From Acidobacteriota bacterium (GTDB lineage Bacteria; Acidobacteriota; Terriglobia; Terriglobales; Acidobacteriaceae), in the NCBI GenBank assembly GCA_018268895.1, contig JAFDVP010000012.1, forward strand, positions 1-64,000: a stretch of 64,000 nucleotides of DNA, given 5' to 3'. Below the pieces are notes generated by a model that searched no databases, was not told where the DNA came from, and was given only the letters and a program-made list of their open reading frames with translations. Shown here in pieces: positions 26,249-33,735 of the stretch. The position numbers and the translations under genes are program-made. Within the stretch, counting starts at the first letter, position 1; every line of letters starts with the position of its first letter.

Positions 26249-28633
26249 CTAAGGCGTTGTTGTGGCATGCTGTGCCGCTGATGAGGAAGCCTTCGGTGCC
26301 GTAGGCTTCGGCGGCGTCTCGGGCTCATCCTCATCGTCATCTCTCGGCAACGGCTTTGGCGGTGCCTCCGTCGAAGCACCCGGCTTCGCAACCGGCACGT
26401 CCAGCTCCTTCTTCGGAGCGCCCGCCGCCGGGAACGTCTCACCCGGCTTGCCCGCAATCGCCGCGCGCATGAAGTCCATCCAGATCGGCAGCGCGGCGCG
26501 CGCACCCGTCTCCTTCTCTCCCAGCGACTCGCGGTCGTCATACCCGACCCACGTCCCGCACGTCACCGAGGGCGAAAAGCCAATGAACCACGCATCCGTA
26601 TAGTCGTTCGTCGTGCCCGTCTTGCCGCCCAGCGGATGCTTCAGCTCCGACGCTCTCGCCGCAGTGCCCATCCGCACCACGGCCTGCAGCAGTTCCATCA
26701 TCGTCCGCGCCGTATCCACCGAGATCACCTCGCGCACATCGGGCGGGGACTCATCGAGCGGCAGCCCATCCGCCTGCGTCACCTTGCGGATGTAGTGCGG
26801 CTCAATGCGAATCCCATCGTTTGGAAACACGCTGTACGCACCTACCTGTTCGTAGAGCGTTATGTCGGCTGCGCCAATGGCCACCGGCAGAAACGGCTGA
26901 AGGTCGCTCGTCACCCCAAAGCGGTGCGCCGTCTCGATCACTTTGCGAATTCCCTCGCGCGCCGCCAGCTTCAGCGCCGGAATGTTCCGCGACTCCGCGA
27001 ACGCATAGAGCAACGTCATCGGCCCCTTGTAGTTGCCCTCGTAATTGTGCGGCGTATACGGGCCACTTGGACTAGGAAACGTCGTTGGCCCATCCACGAT
27101 AATGTCCGTCGGCTTGGCCCCATCCTCCACAGCAGTCGTGTACACATACGGCTTGAACGACGATCCCACCTGCCGCTGCGCCTGGGTCGCGCGATTGAAC
27201 TGCGACAGCGCAAAATCGCGGCCGCCCACCATCGCCAGCACCTCGCCGCTCGCATTGTCCACCGCCATCAGCGAAGCCTGCGCTCCCGAATCCTGCTCGA
27301 GCGAGGCCTTCCACACCCCATCCGCCTGCCCGGCGAGCTTCACATACACCACATCGCCATTGCGCAGAAAGCTGTCGGCGTCCATATTCTGCGTCCACTT
27401 CCAGTCGTCGGGAGTCAGCACCGCCTGCTGCGATCCCAGCCTCACCACCACACGCTTTGGCGCGACCGAGGTCACAACGCCGTGAACATAGGCATCCCTG
27501 GCCAGGGGCTGCGACCAGTCAGGATGAACATAGCTCTCGACATCCTGCCCTTCGAGTACAACGTTCTCCAGCCGCGCCTTCCATCCATGCCTGCGCTCAT
27601 AGGCCGCGGCGCCATCCAGCACCGCCTTGTTCGCCACCCGCTGCAGATCGAGATCGAGCGTCGTATACACCCTCAACCCCGCGCCATGCACCTCTTCCAC
27701 ACCGAACTGTTTCTCAAGCTGTCGCCGCACCTCTTCCACAAAGTACGGAGCTTCGCTGTTCGCCGGCGGCTCGATGTGCAACCCCAGCGGGGCCGCCTTC
27801 GCCGCGTCGGCCTGCGCCCGCGTAATCTTGCGGTCCTCCAGCATCTCGTTCAGCACAAGGTTGCGCCGCCGCAACGCCCTGTCCGGGTGCCGTACCGGCG
27901 AGTAATACTCCGGTCCCTTCGGCAGCCCCGCCAGCAGCGCCGCCTCCGCCAGTGTCAGGTCCTTGGCATGTTTGCTGAAGTAGTACTCCGAACCGGCCTC
28001 AAAACCATAGGTCCCGCGCCCCAGGTAGATCTGGTTCGCATACAGCTCAAAGATCTGGTCCTTCGTAAAACGCCTCTCGATCTGCATCGAGAGGATGACC
28101 TCCTGAAACTTGCGGCCGAAGGTCTTCTCATTCGACAGAAACAGGTTGCGCGCCAACTGCATCGTGATCGTCGACGACCCCTGCGTGCGCCGCTGATCGT
28201 GCAAGTCGCGATACGCCGCACCGATCGCGCGAACCAGGTTCACGCCCCAGTTGCTTTCAAAGCTCTTGTCTTCGATCGAGATGATCGCCTGCTTCAGCAG
28301 CGGAGAAAAGCCCGTATACGGCACCACAATCCGGCGCTCCAGCGCAAACGATCCGAAGACCCTGCCGTGCACATCGAGCAGCTCCGTCGTCGTGCTCGGC
28401 CTGTAGCGCGTCAGGTCGTCCATCTGCGGCAGGTCGATCGAGTAGACCAGCATCAGCCCGCACATCGCGCCAAAGACTGCCGAGAGCCCCAGCAACGTGT
28501 AAAAGGTAAACTTGCGCGCAATCCTGCGGCTGGGATACTCCGGCCCCTCAATGATGCGGCGCACCAGGCGCTGCCACTTTGGCTCGGGTTCAACGACCGG
28601 GGGAGGGTCTTCGCGACTGAAAAGACTCGGCAC
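26249..28633 (-). CDS. class A penicillin-binding protein 1A (glycosyltransferase/transpeptidase)
   Basis: 794 residues from a GTG. A membrane span near 43-65 (FYTLLGLSAVFGAMCGLMLVY) anchors it. Glycosyltransferase domain about 90-270: SIEDKSFESNWGVN with the catalytic Glu, GSSTITMQLARNLFLS, and FQEVILSMQIERRFTKDQIFELYANQIYLG. Transpeptidase domain about 430-720: GSSFKPYVY with the nucleophilic Ser and Lys, SRN as the second motif, and GGKTGTTNDYTDAWF as the KTG motif. Polymerises and cross-links peptidoglycan in the periplasm. The last 80 residues are Pro/Lys/Ala rich and low complexity. A family B repeat lies upstream between it and the S41 gene. Confidence 0.95.
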   Translation of the reverse strand: MPSLFSREDPPPVVEPEPKWQRLVRRIIEGPEYPSRRIARKFTFYTLLGLSAVFGAMCGLMLVYSIDLPQMDDLTRYRPSTTTELLDVHGRVFGSFALERRIVVPYTGFSPLLKQAIISIEDKSFESNWGVNLVRAIGAAYRDLHDQRRTQGSSTITMQLARNLFLSNEKTFGRKFQEVILSMQIERRFTKDQIFELYANQIYLGRGTYGFEAGSEYYFSKHAKDLTLAEAALLAGLPKGPEYYSPVRHPDRALRRRNLVLNEMLEDRKITRAQADAAKAAPLGLHIEPPANSEAPYFVEEVRRQLEKQFGVEEVHGAGLRVYTTLDLDLQRVANKAVLDGAAAYERRHGWKARLENVVLEGQDVESYVHPDWSQPLARDAYVHGVVTSVAPKRVVVRLGSQQAVLTPDDWKWTQNMDADSFLRNGDVVYVKLAGQADGVWKASLEQDSGAQASLMAVDNASGEVLAMVGGRDFALSQFNRATQAQRQVGSSFKPYVYTTAVEDGAKPTDIIVDGPTTFPSPSGPYTPHNYEGNYKGPMTLLYAFAESRNIPALKLAAREGIRKVIETAHRFGVTSDLQPFLPVAIGAADITLYEQVGAYSVFPNDGIRIEPHYIRKVTQADGLPLDESPPDVREVISVDTARTMMELLQAVVRMGTAARASELKHPLGGKTGTTNDYTDAWFIGFSPSVTCGTWVGYDDRESLGEKETGARAALPIWMDFMRAAIAGKPGETFPAAGAPKKELDVPVAKPGASTEAPPKPLPRDDDEDEPETPPKPTAPKASSSAAQHATTTP

Positions 28634-28743
28634 TGCCCTTCACCATAGCACGATCTTCACACCGGAAAACCGTCCCAGGGTTGCGCTTGAAAGCACTTGA
28701 GTATGAAGGAAAAACGAAAGATTTCGTGAAGGTGTAACACAAA

Positions 28744-28840
28744 ACCCAGGGCCAACGGCTCGCAACATATCAGCCTGGGCCGAAAGCCAGATAAGCAAGA
28801 CGAAATGATCGAATAGCCGAAAGCGCGAAACAACTGAGGA
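28744..28840 (+). repeat. dispersed repeat family B, copy 1
   Basis: CAGCCTGGGCCGAAAGCC at 28771-28788 and an AGCCGAAAGCGCGA segment near 28815 match copy 2 at 38867-38976 with a few changes. Placed in the gap between PBP1A and the S41-type gene; no coding potential. Confidence 0.6.
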
Positions 28841-28851
28841 ATGCTACCGCC

Positions 28852-30099
28852 TCAGGCGGCCTTGCTCTTCAACAGATCCAGCGCCTTCGTCAACTGGTCA
28901 TCGACGGTTACAGCAGACTTCTTTGGCGCCGACGGCTCATGCTCCTTCGTCGCAGCTACATCATCGCCTGTATCGTCACCGTCTCCGCTGCCATCGTCGA
29001 CGTTCGAGGCCACAAGCACACCCGGCGTAACACCTTCATCCTCAAGCTTCTTTCCTGAAGGCGACTCGTACTTGGCAACCGACAGAATCAGCGCCGAGCC
29101 ATCCGGCAGCTCAAATGTCTTCTGCTGCGCTCCTTCGCCAAACGTCTTTTCGCCCACCAGGTCCGCACGCTTGTTATCCAGCAACGCCGCGGCAACAAGC
29201 TCTCCGGGTCCCGCCGTCCCCCGGTTCACCAGCACTACCACCGGCGAAGTAGCATTGACCGCCTTCGACGACTCGGCGGTAAACGTCTGCTTTTCCACCT
29301 TCTGCCCTTCCAACGCCGCAATCGTGCCAGTCTTCAGGAACATGTTTGCCAGCCGCATCGCTTCCGTCATGTCTCCTGCGGCCACATCGCGAAGATCGAG
29401 CAGGACCTTCTTATTGCCCGCCTTCTGCATCCCCTTCAACTTGGCCTCAACCTGCTGCACATGGTCGTGGTCCAGAACACCCGGCTTGAGATACAGGATC
29501 GACGAGTTCTCATACATCGTCTCCCCCACAGGTGGCAGCGACGGAAGCACGCGCGTCATCGTGATCTTTTCAGGAGCCGCCTTGCGAGGACGCACCACCG
29601 CAACCGTCAGTTCGCTACCCGGTGCGCCTTCCAGCATCATCCGGATCATCGCCAGCGACATGTCCCGCGTGTCCTGCGTTCCGATCGCCTCGATAATGTC
29701 TCCGTCGTTCAGGTTCGCCTTGTCCGCAGGGCTCCCCGGAACAACCGAGACCACCGCAGCATAGCCAAACCGCTTCGACACATTCAGGCCAACCTGCGCC
29801 TTGCCGCCCTTGTCCGCCTTGAAAGCCTTGTAATCCTCGGGAGACAGATAACTCGAGTCCGCATCCAGCGACTCCAGCAGGCCGCGCAGTGCGCCACTGG
29901 TCACGGCGCTCATATTCGGCTCTTCCACATAGTCCGTCTGGATATGCCGCAGCACCTCGCTGTATACGTTGATCTGCCGGTAGGCACCCTCCTGCGCGTC
30001 AGTAGCAGCGCTCACGCCGCTCGAGTTGACGCCCAGAAACACGGCCAGTACCAGCACAACGGACACAGCAAGAAGCAGGATCTTTGTAATCTTCGGCAT
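28852..30099 (-). CDS. CtpA-like PDZ/S41 protein lacking the Ser/Lys catalytic dyad
   Basis: 415 residues from ATG 30099; a start eight codons further up (30123) is less likely. A basic start and hydrophobic segment (KITKILLLAVSVVLVLAVFLGV) export or anchor it. A PDZ domain at about 90-180 (GLNVSKRFGYAAVVSVVPGSPADKANLNDGDIIEAIG) precedes the S41 tail-specific-protease core (VLLDLRDVAAGDMTEAMRLANMFL, VVLVNRGTAGPGELVAAALLDNKRADLVGEKTFGEGAQQ). In active CtpA the segment reads GSASASE and TFGKG; here Gly297 replaces the nucleophilic Ser and Glu322 replaces the Lys, while the Gln of the triad is kept. I infer a non-proteolytic, peptide-binding or regulatory protein, despite full-length and well-preserved fold. 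Confidence 0.88.
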   Translation of the reverse strand: MPKITKILLLAVSVVLVLAVFLGVNSSGVSAATDAQEGAYRQINVYSEVLRHIQTDYVEEPNMSAVTSGALRGLLESLDADSSYLSPEDYKAFKADKGGKAQVGLNVSKRFGYAAVVSVVPGSPADKANLNDGDIIEAIGTQDTRDMSLAMIRMMLEGAPGSELTVAVVRPRKAAPEKITMTRVLPSLPPVGETMYENSSILYLKPGVLDHDHVQQVEAKLKGMQKAGNKKVLLDLRDVAAGDMTEAMRLANMFLKTGTIAALEGQKVEKQTFTAESSKAVNATSPVVVLVNRGTAGPGELVAAALLDNKRADLVGEKTFGEGAQQKTFELPDGSALILSVAKYESPSGKKLEDEGVTPGVLVASNVDDGSGDGDDTGDDVAATKEHEPSAPKKSAVTVDDQLTKALDLLKSKAA

Positions 30100-30216
30100 A
30101 GAAACAGAAATCTCCCGGCACACCTCTGGGTGTACCCTGACAGCGGTTAGACGAACACCGCTGCCAAAATGATACTCTCGTACCGGGATTCAGCGGTACG
30201 GCCGGGATAACACTTT

Positions 30217-30293
30217 TGGTGGCGGCGGGCAGAATCGAACTGCCGACCTACGGGTTATGAGTCCGTCGCTCTAACCATCTGAGCTACGCCGCC
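30217..30293 (-). tRNA. tRNA-Met (CAT), elongator type
   Basis: Reverse-complement reading gives a full cloverleaf: acceptor GGCGGCG paired with CGCCGCC, D-arm with AGCTCAGATGGTTAGAGC, anticodon loop CTCATAA (anticodon CAT), T-arm with GGTCGGCAGTTCGATTCTGCC, and encoded 3' CCA (30217-30219). The GGCGGCG acceptor and standard first pair distinguish it from initiator tRNA (whose first pair is unpaired C:A) and it looks unlike the usual isoleucine-CAT species, so elongator Met is the best call. Confidence 0.93.
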
Positions 30294-30406
30294 GATGTGG
30301 TGAGACTGCGCCTTTATGTACCTTTTACGCGGTCAAGCAGGAAGCCAACCGCCACAGCACAGCCATCTCCAATCATACTTCATTCCACCTCATCGGCAAA
30401 GCTAAC

Positions 30407-30610
30407 CTACTGCCCGTCTTCTACAGAAAGCCTTGTTCCACACCACGGGCAAAAATTAATTTCGATTTCAGAATGCCCGCCGTCATGAATAATCAAGCCA
30501 TATCCCTGTCCCAAATGACTAATCAGTGCATCTGGGCAATCAAAACGGTCAGCATGGATTTCACATACTTGACTAAGGTCCTATTTCATTCTTTCGCAAC
30601 AAGTATCCAT
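30407..30610 (-). pseudogene. small zinc-ribbon-like protein gene (DUF6980-like) with in-frame amber codon 10
   Basis: The minus strand from ATG 30610 reads MDTCCERMK, then TAG at 30581-30583, then continues in the same frame DLSQVCEIHADRFDCPD, ..GQGYGLIIHDGG.., NFCPWCGTRLSVEDGQ and a TAG at 30407. Both sides of the stop fit one small family with CCE..M, C..H.D..DCPD, a GIIIHDGG core and a terminal CPWCG; I recall this as DUF6980-type proteins. A single C-to-T change (CAG to TAG) would make the stop. The rest is intact, so this is either a very recent pseudogene or a read-through or recoded gene. It lies between tRNA-Met and kdsB, in a gap of about 400 bases otherwise empty. Confidence 0.7.
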
Positions 30611-30697
30611 TGACCTGATGATCATTCAAAAGACGCGATCGGTCTATAAATTCGATATCTAGCCCGACCGCTTACGCGAATGTAACAATCATTCCTC

Positions 30698-30702
30698 AGG
30701 AG
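30698..30702 (+). promoter_or_regulatory. ribosome binding site deciding the kdsB ATT start
   Basis: AGGAG ten bases before ATT 30713. It supports initiation at this rare codon because no ATG, GTG or TTG in frame lies downstream before conserved KdsB residues. Confidence 0.6.
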
Positions 30703-30712
30703 CACCAAAGCC

Positions 30713-31462
30713 ATTCCGACCGAACATCCAACCACCCTCGGCGTCATTCCTGCCCGACTCGCCTCAACCCGCCTGCCGCGTAAGGTTCTGCGCACCATCG
30801 CGGGCCGCCCCATGCTCGCCTGGGTCTACGAAGCCGCGCACGCCTGCCCCCAGCTCGACCAGGTAGTCATCGCCACCGATTCCAACGAGATCGTCGACCT
30901 CTGCCGCGCCAACAACTGGCCCGTCCAGCTCACCTCGCCCGAGCTGACCAGCGGCTCAGACCGTGTTCACGCCGTCTCCCAGCTCATCGACGCCGACATC
31001 TACGTCAACATCCAGGGCGACGAGCCGCTCCTCAAGCCCGAGCACCTCACCGCGCTCCTCCGCCCCTTCAGCAATCCCGACGTCGAGGTCTCCACGCTCA
31101 AGGTGCCCTGCACCCCCATCAACATCCACAATCCCAACGCCGTCAAGGTCGTCACCGCCGCCGACGGACGCGCTCTCTACTTCTCACGCGCCACCATGCC
31201 CTACAACCGCGACGGCGGCCCCGCTCAATACTGGAAGCACATCGGCCTCTACGGCTATCGCAAATCCGCGCTCGAGCGCTTCCCCACCCTGCCCGCCCGC
31301 ACACTCGAGCACACCGAACGCCTCGAACAACTCCGCTTCCTCGAAAACGGCATCACCCTCTACGTCGAACCCACCGAGTTCGACACGATAGGCGTCGACA
31401 CCGAAGAAGACCTCAAGCTGGTCGAATCGATCCTTCTCTCTCTCCATCACGCTGACGCTTAA
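30713..31462 (+). CDS. kdsB: 3-deoxy-manno-octulosonate cytidylyltransferase
   Basis: 249 residues when read from ATT 30713. KdsB makes CMP-KDO for lipopolysaccharide core. Motifs: VIPARLASTRLPRKVLRTIAGRPML at the N-terminus (nucleotide binding), VVIATDSNEI, TSPELTSGSDRV, VNIQGDEPL with its metal Asp, and HIGLYGYRKSALERF. The first ATG in the frame is 30812, which would delete the essential nucleotide-binding loop. Between the upstream in-frame stop (30683) and that ATG there is no ATG, GTG or TTG; ATT 30713 lies ten bases after AGGAG (30698-30702) and gives the normal family length (E. coli 248). I therefore annotate an ATT start. Gene presence shows an LPS-bearing outer membrane. Confidence 0.9.
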   Translation: MPTEHPTTLGVIPARLASTRLPRKVLRTIAGRPMLAWVYEAAHACPQLDQVVIATDSNEIVDLCRANNWPVQLTSPELTSGSDRVHAVSQLIDADIYVNIQGDEPLLKPEHLTALLRPFSNPDVEVSTLKVPCTPINIHNPNAVKVVTAADGRALYFSRATMPYNRDGGPAQYWKHIGLYGYRKSALERFPTLPARTLEHTERLEQLRFLENGITLYVEPTEFDTIGVDTEEDLKLVESILLSLHHADA

Positions 31463-31469
31463 AGGTCGC

Positions 31470-31535
31470 CAGCCGGGTGCCCCATCTTCGACGCCGAAGG
31501 CGGCTAAGGTGGGCATTCGAGCGAAGCTCGAACCG
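31470..31535. repeat. hairpin-rich repeat between convergent genes
   Basis: GCCCCATCTT and AAGGTGGGC form an imperfect stem, followed by TTCGAGC-GAA-GCTCGAA (31516-31532), a perfect 7-bp stem with 3-base loop. Located between the end of kdsB and the end of the HAD gene, so it may act as a two-way terminator. Confidence 0.5.
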
Positions 31536-31539
31536 CCCT

Positions 31540-32193
31540 CTACCGAACAGCCGGAAACTGTAGCTCCATCCCCGCCCCAGAACTCACCACTGCAAGCCCT
31601 TCCAGCGAACTCACGACCCAATCCGCCTGGTGCAACTCTTCCAGCGTGTGTGTGCCGGTCACCCCCAACACGCGCGATCCCGCAGCCTTCCCCGCGCCCA
31701 CGCCAGAAGGAGCATCCTCCACCACGACGCACTCGGCGCTCGAAAAGCCCAGCAATGCCGCCCCGCGTATATAAGGCTCAGGATCGGGCTTGCCCCGCTC
31801 CACCATGTCCGCCGTAATCAACCGCTCCGGCAGCGGCAAACCCGCCACCTTCAGCCGCTCCACCGTCAAACGCTTCGTCGCCGAGGTCACAATCGCCCAC
31901 CGATCCGGAGGCAGGCTCTCCAGCAACGCCTTCACTCCCGGCAACACCTTCAAATCATCCGTATCGTCGACCTCAATGTCTTCGACGACCCGCAGACCTT
32001 CCTCGGCGTCGATATCAGGCCGCAGACTCTTTACAATCTCGATCGCCCGCATCCCATGCGGCACTTCATAGTTGTCGGCATCGGGAATGCCATACATCTT
32101 CGCCCACTTCCTCCAGCTCCGCCGCACCGACCCGATCGAGCTGATCAGCACACCATCCATGTCGAACAGCAGACCCTTCGCCTCCACCACCAT
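31540..32193 (-). CDS. HAD-superfamily sugar phosphatase/phosphatase
   Basis: 217 residues from ATG 32193, eight bases after the mutase stop; a longer open reading upstream overlaps the mutase and is rejected. HAD motifs: I, LLFDMDGVL with the nucleophilic Asp; II, AIVTSATKR; III, GKPDPEPY with Lys; IV, VVVEDAPSGV. A cap of helices follows motif I. Sequence resembles beta-phosphoglucomutase or phosphoglycolate/sugar-phosphatase types, so hydrolysis of a small sugar phosphate is likely. It shares a strand and an operon-like spacing with phosphohexomutase and mannose-1-P guanylyltransferase, suggesting control of sugar-phosphate pools. Confidence 0.87.
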   Translation of the reverse strand: MVVEAKGLLFDMDGVLISSIGSVRRSWRKWAKMYGIPDADNYEVPHGMRAIEIVKSLRPDIDAEEGLRVVEDIEVDDTDDLKVLPGVKALLESLPPDRWAIVTSATKRLTVERLKVAGLPLPERLITADMVERGKPDPEPYIRGAALLGFSSAECVVVEDAPSGVGAGKAAGSRVLGVTGTHTLEELHQADWVVSSLEGLAVVSSGAGMELQFPAVR

Positions 32194-32201
32194 CGACTGA
32201 C

Positions 32202-33638
32202 TCAAGCATTCCCCTTCATCACAAACTCCGTTGCGGCCTTCAGCACCTTCTCCACCGACTCCTTCGAGCAGCTTTCCGAGTACACGCGCAGAAGCGGCTC
32301 CGTCCCCGAGGCCCGCAGCAGCAGCCAGGTATCTGCGGCGTTCTTCTTCCCCGCGCACTCCGGGTTGTCGAGGAAGAACTTGATCCCGTCCATCGTCTCC
32401 ACCCGCAGCACCTTCATTCCCGCAAAGCTGTCCACTCCAGCCTTCGCCCGCGCAATCGCTGACTGCTTCAGCTCCTCAGCGATGTGCATGTCGATGCGCC
32501 CATACTGGTGCTCGCCAAACTCATCCTGCAACGCAGCCACCAGCTCGCCCAGCGTCTTCTTCTCATCGGCCATCACATTGGCGATCAGCAGGCTGTTCAG
32601 CAGACCATCGCGCTCCGGAAGATGCCTGCTGATCCCCATGCCGCCCGACTCCTCGCCGCCGATCAAAATTTCCTTTTCCAGCATCAGGTCGGCGACATAC
32701 TTGAATCCAATCCCGTGCTCATTCAACCTGCGGCCATACTTCGCCGCAATGCGGTCCATCATCTTCGTCGTGTTGAACGCGCGCGTCAGCTCGCCCGGCC
32801 ACTTCTTCCGCTCCAGCAGCCACCAAGCCAGCAGACTAAGAATCTTGTGCGCGTCCACCACATTGCCATACTCGTCCACCGCGCCGATGCGGTCGGCATC
32901 GCCGTCTGTGATCAGACCGGCATCGCAGCGCTCTCCCACCACCGCAACCTGCGTCTCCGCGATGTGCGGCAAAATCGGCTCCGGATTGATCCCCGGAAAC
33001 GCCGGGTTCACCTCGTTGCGAATCTCCGTAAACGGAATTTCCGCCTTGGCGAATATCCCGGCTACCACCCCGCGTCCGGCCCCATACATCGCATCCAGCA
33101 GAAATTTGAAGCCCGAAGCCTTGATCGCCTTCAGGTCGACGAACTTCGCAATCGCCGCAACATACTCCGGGTTGAAGTCCACCTCGACGATCGGCGCCGG
33201 CGAAGCAGCCTTTACCAAAGGCTTATCCAGATAGCTCTCGATCGACGTCATGATCGAGGGCTTGCCCGAGCCGCCATAGCTCGCCTTGTACTTCACGCCG
33301 TTCCACTCCGCCGGATTGTGGCTCGACGTAATCATCACGCCGCCCGCGGCCTTGCGCTCGCGCACCGCATACGACAACGCCGGCGTCGGCGTAATCACGC
33401 TCGCAAGCTGCACAGGAATCCCCGCGCCAGCCAGCACCTCCGCCGCCACACGCGCAAACGAACGCGACCCGAACCGCGTGTCCCAGCCGATGCACACCCC
33501 GGCCTTCGCGTCCTCGTGCGCCAACACATAGTTGGCAATCGCCCGAACGGCCACGCGCACATTCGCATACGTAAAGTCATCGGCAATCACGCCGCGCCAT
33601 CCGTCCGTCCCAAACTTCACTACCGTCTTCTCTGCCAT
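32202..33638 (-). CDS. phosphoglucomutase/phosphomannomutase
   Basis: 478 residues. Alpha-D-phosphohexomutase with four domains: KFGTDGWRGVIADDF at the N-terminus, the phosphoserine loop GVMITSSHNPAEWNG, the metal loop DGDADRIGAVDEYG, a sugar-binding loop GGEESGGMG, and the C-terminal phosphate loop RASGTEPLLRVY. Interconverts hexose-1-phosphate and hexose-6-phosphate. The next upstream gene on the same strand is mannose-1-phosphate guanylyltransferase, so supply of mannose-1-P for GDP-mannose is a sensible guess, though glucose cannot be excluded. A family A repeat separates the two genes. Confidence 0.92.
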   Translation of the reverse strand: MAEKTVVKFGTDGWRGVIADDFTYANVRVAVRAIANYVLAHEDAKAGVCIGWDTRFGSRSFARVAAEVLAGAGIPVQLASVITPTPALSYAVRERKAAGGVMITSSHNPAEWNGVKYKASYGGSGKPSIMTSIESYLDKPLVKAASPAPIVEVDFNPEYVAAIAKFVDLKAIKASGFKFLLDAMYGAGRGVVAGIFAKAEIPFTEIRNEVNPAFPGINPEPILPHIAETQVAVVGERCDAGLITDGDADRIGAVDEYGNVVDAHKILSLLAWWLLERKKWPGELTRAFNTTKMMDRIAAKYGRRLNEHGIGFKYVADLMLEKEILIGGEESGGMGISRHLPERDGLLNSLLIANVMADEKKTLGELVAALQDEFGEHQYGRIDMHIAEELKQSAIARAKAGVDSFAGMKVLRVETMDGIKFFLDNPECAGKKNAADTWLLLRASGTEPLLRVYSESCSKESVEKVLKAATEFVMKGNA

Positions 33639-33670
33639 AGGAATCTCTCTTCGTTCCCTCTTCTAAAACC

Positions 33671-33715
33671 TGTCATTCCGACCGAAGCGCAGCGAAGTGG
33701 AGGAATCCGCTTCTC
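33671..33715 (+). repeat. dispersed short repeat family A, copy 2
   Basis: TGTCATTCCGACCGAAGCGCAGCGAAGTGGAGGAATCCGC, a variant of the copy at 26165, between the mutase and guanylyltransferase genes. Confidence 0.7.
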
Positions 33716-33735
33716 TACCACGCCCCCAACATCCG

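Noticed and set aside
26636..28648. Long open frame on the plus strand opposite PBP1A (about 670 codons)
   Set aside because: It is rich in Arg, His and Gln with no domain resemblance. The GC-rich PBP1A codons produce it, and PBP1A motifs on the other strand are unmistakable.
30217..30293. tRNA-Ile with CAT anticodon (lysidine type)
   Set aside because: Acceptor stem GGCGGCG and general body fit elongator Met better, though sequence alone is not absolute proof.
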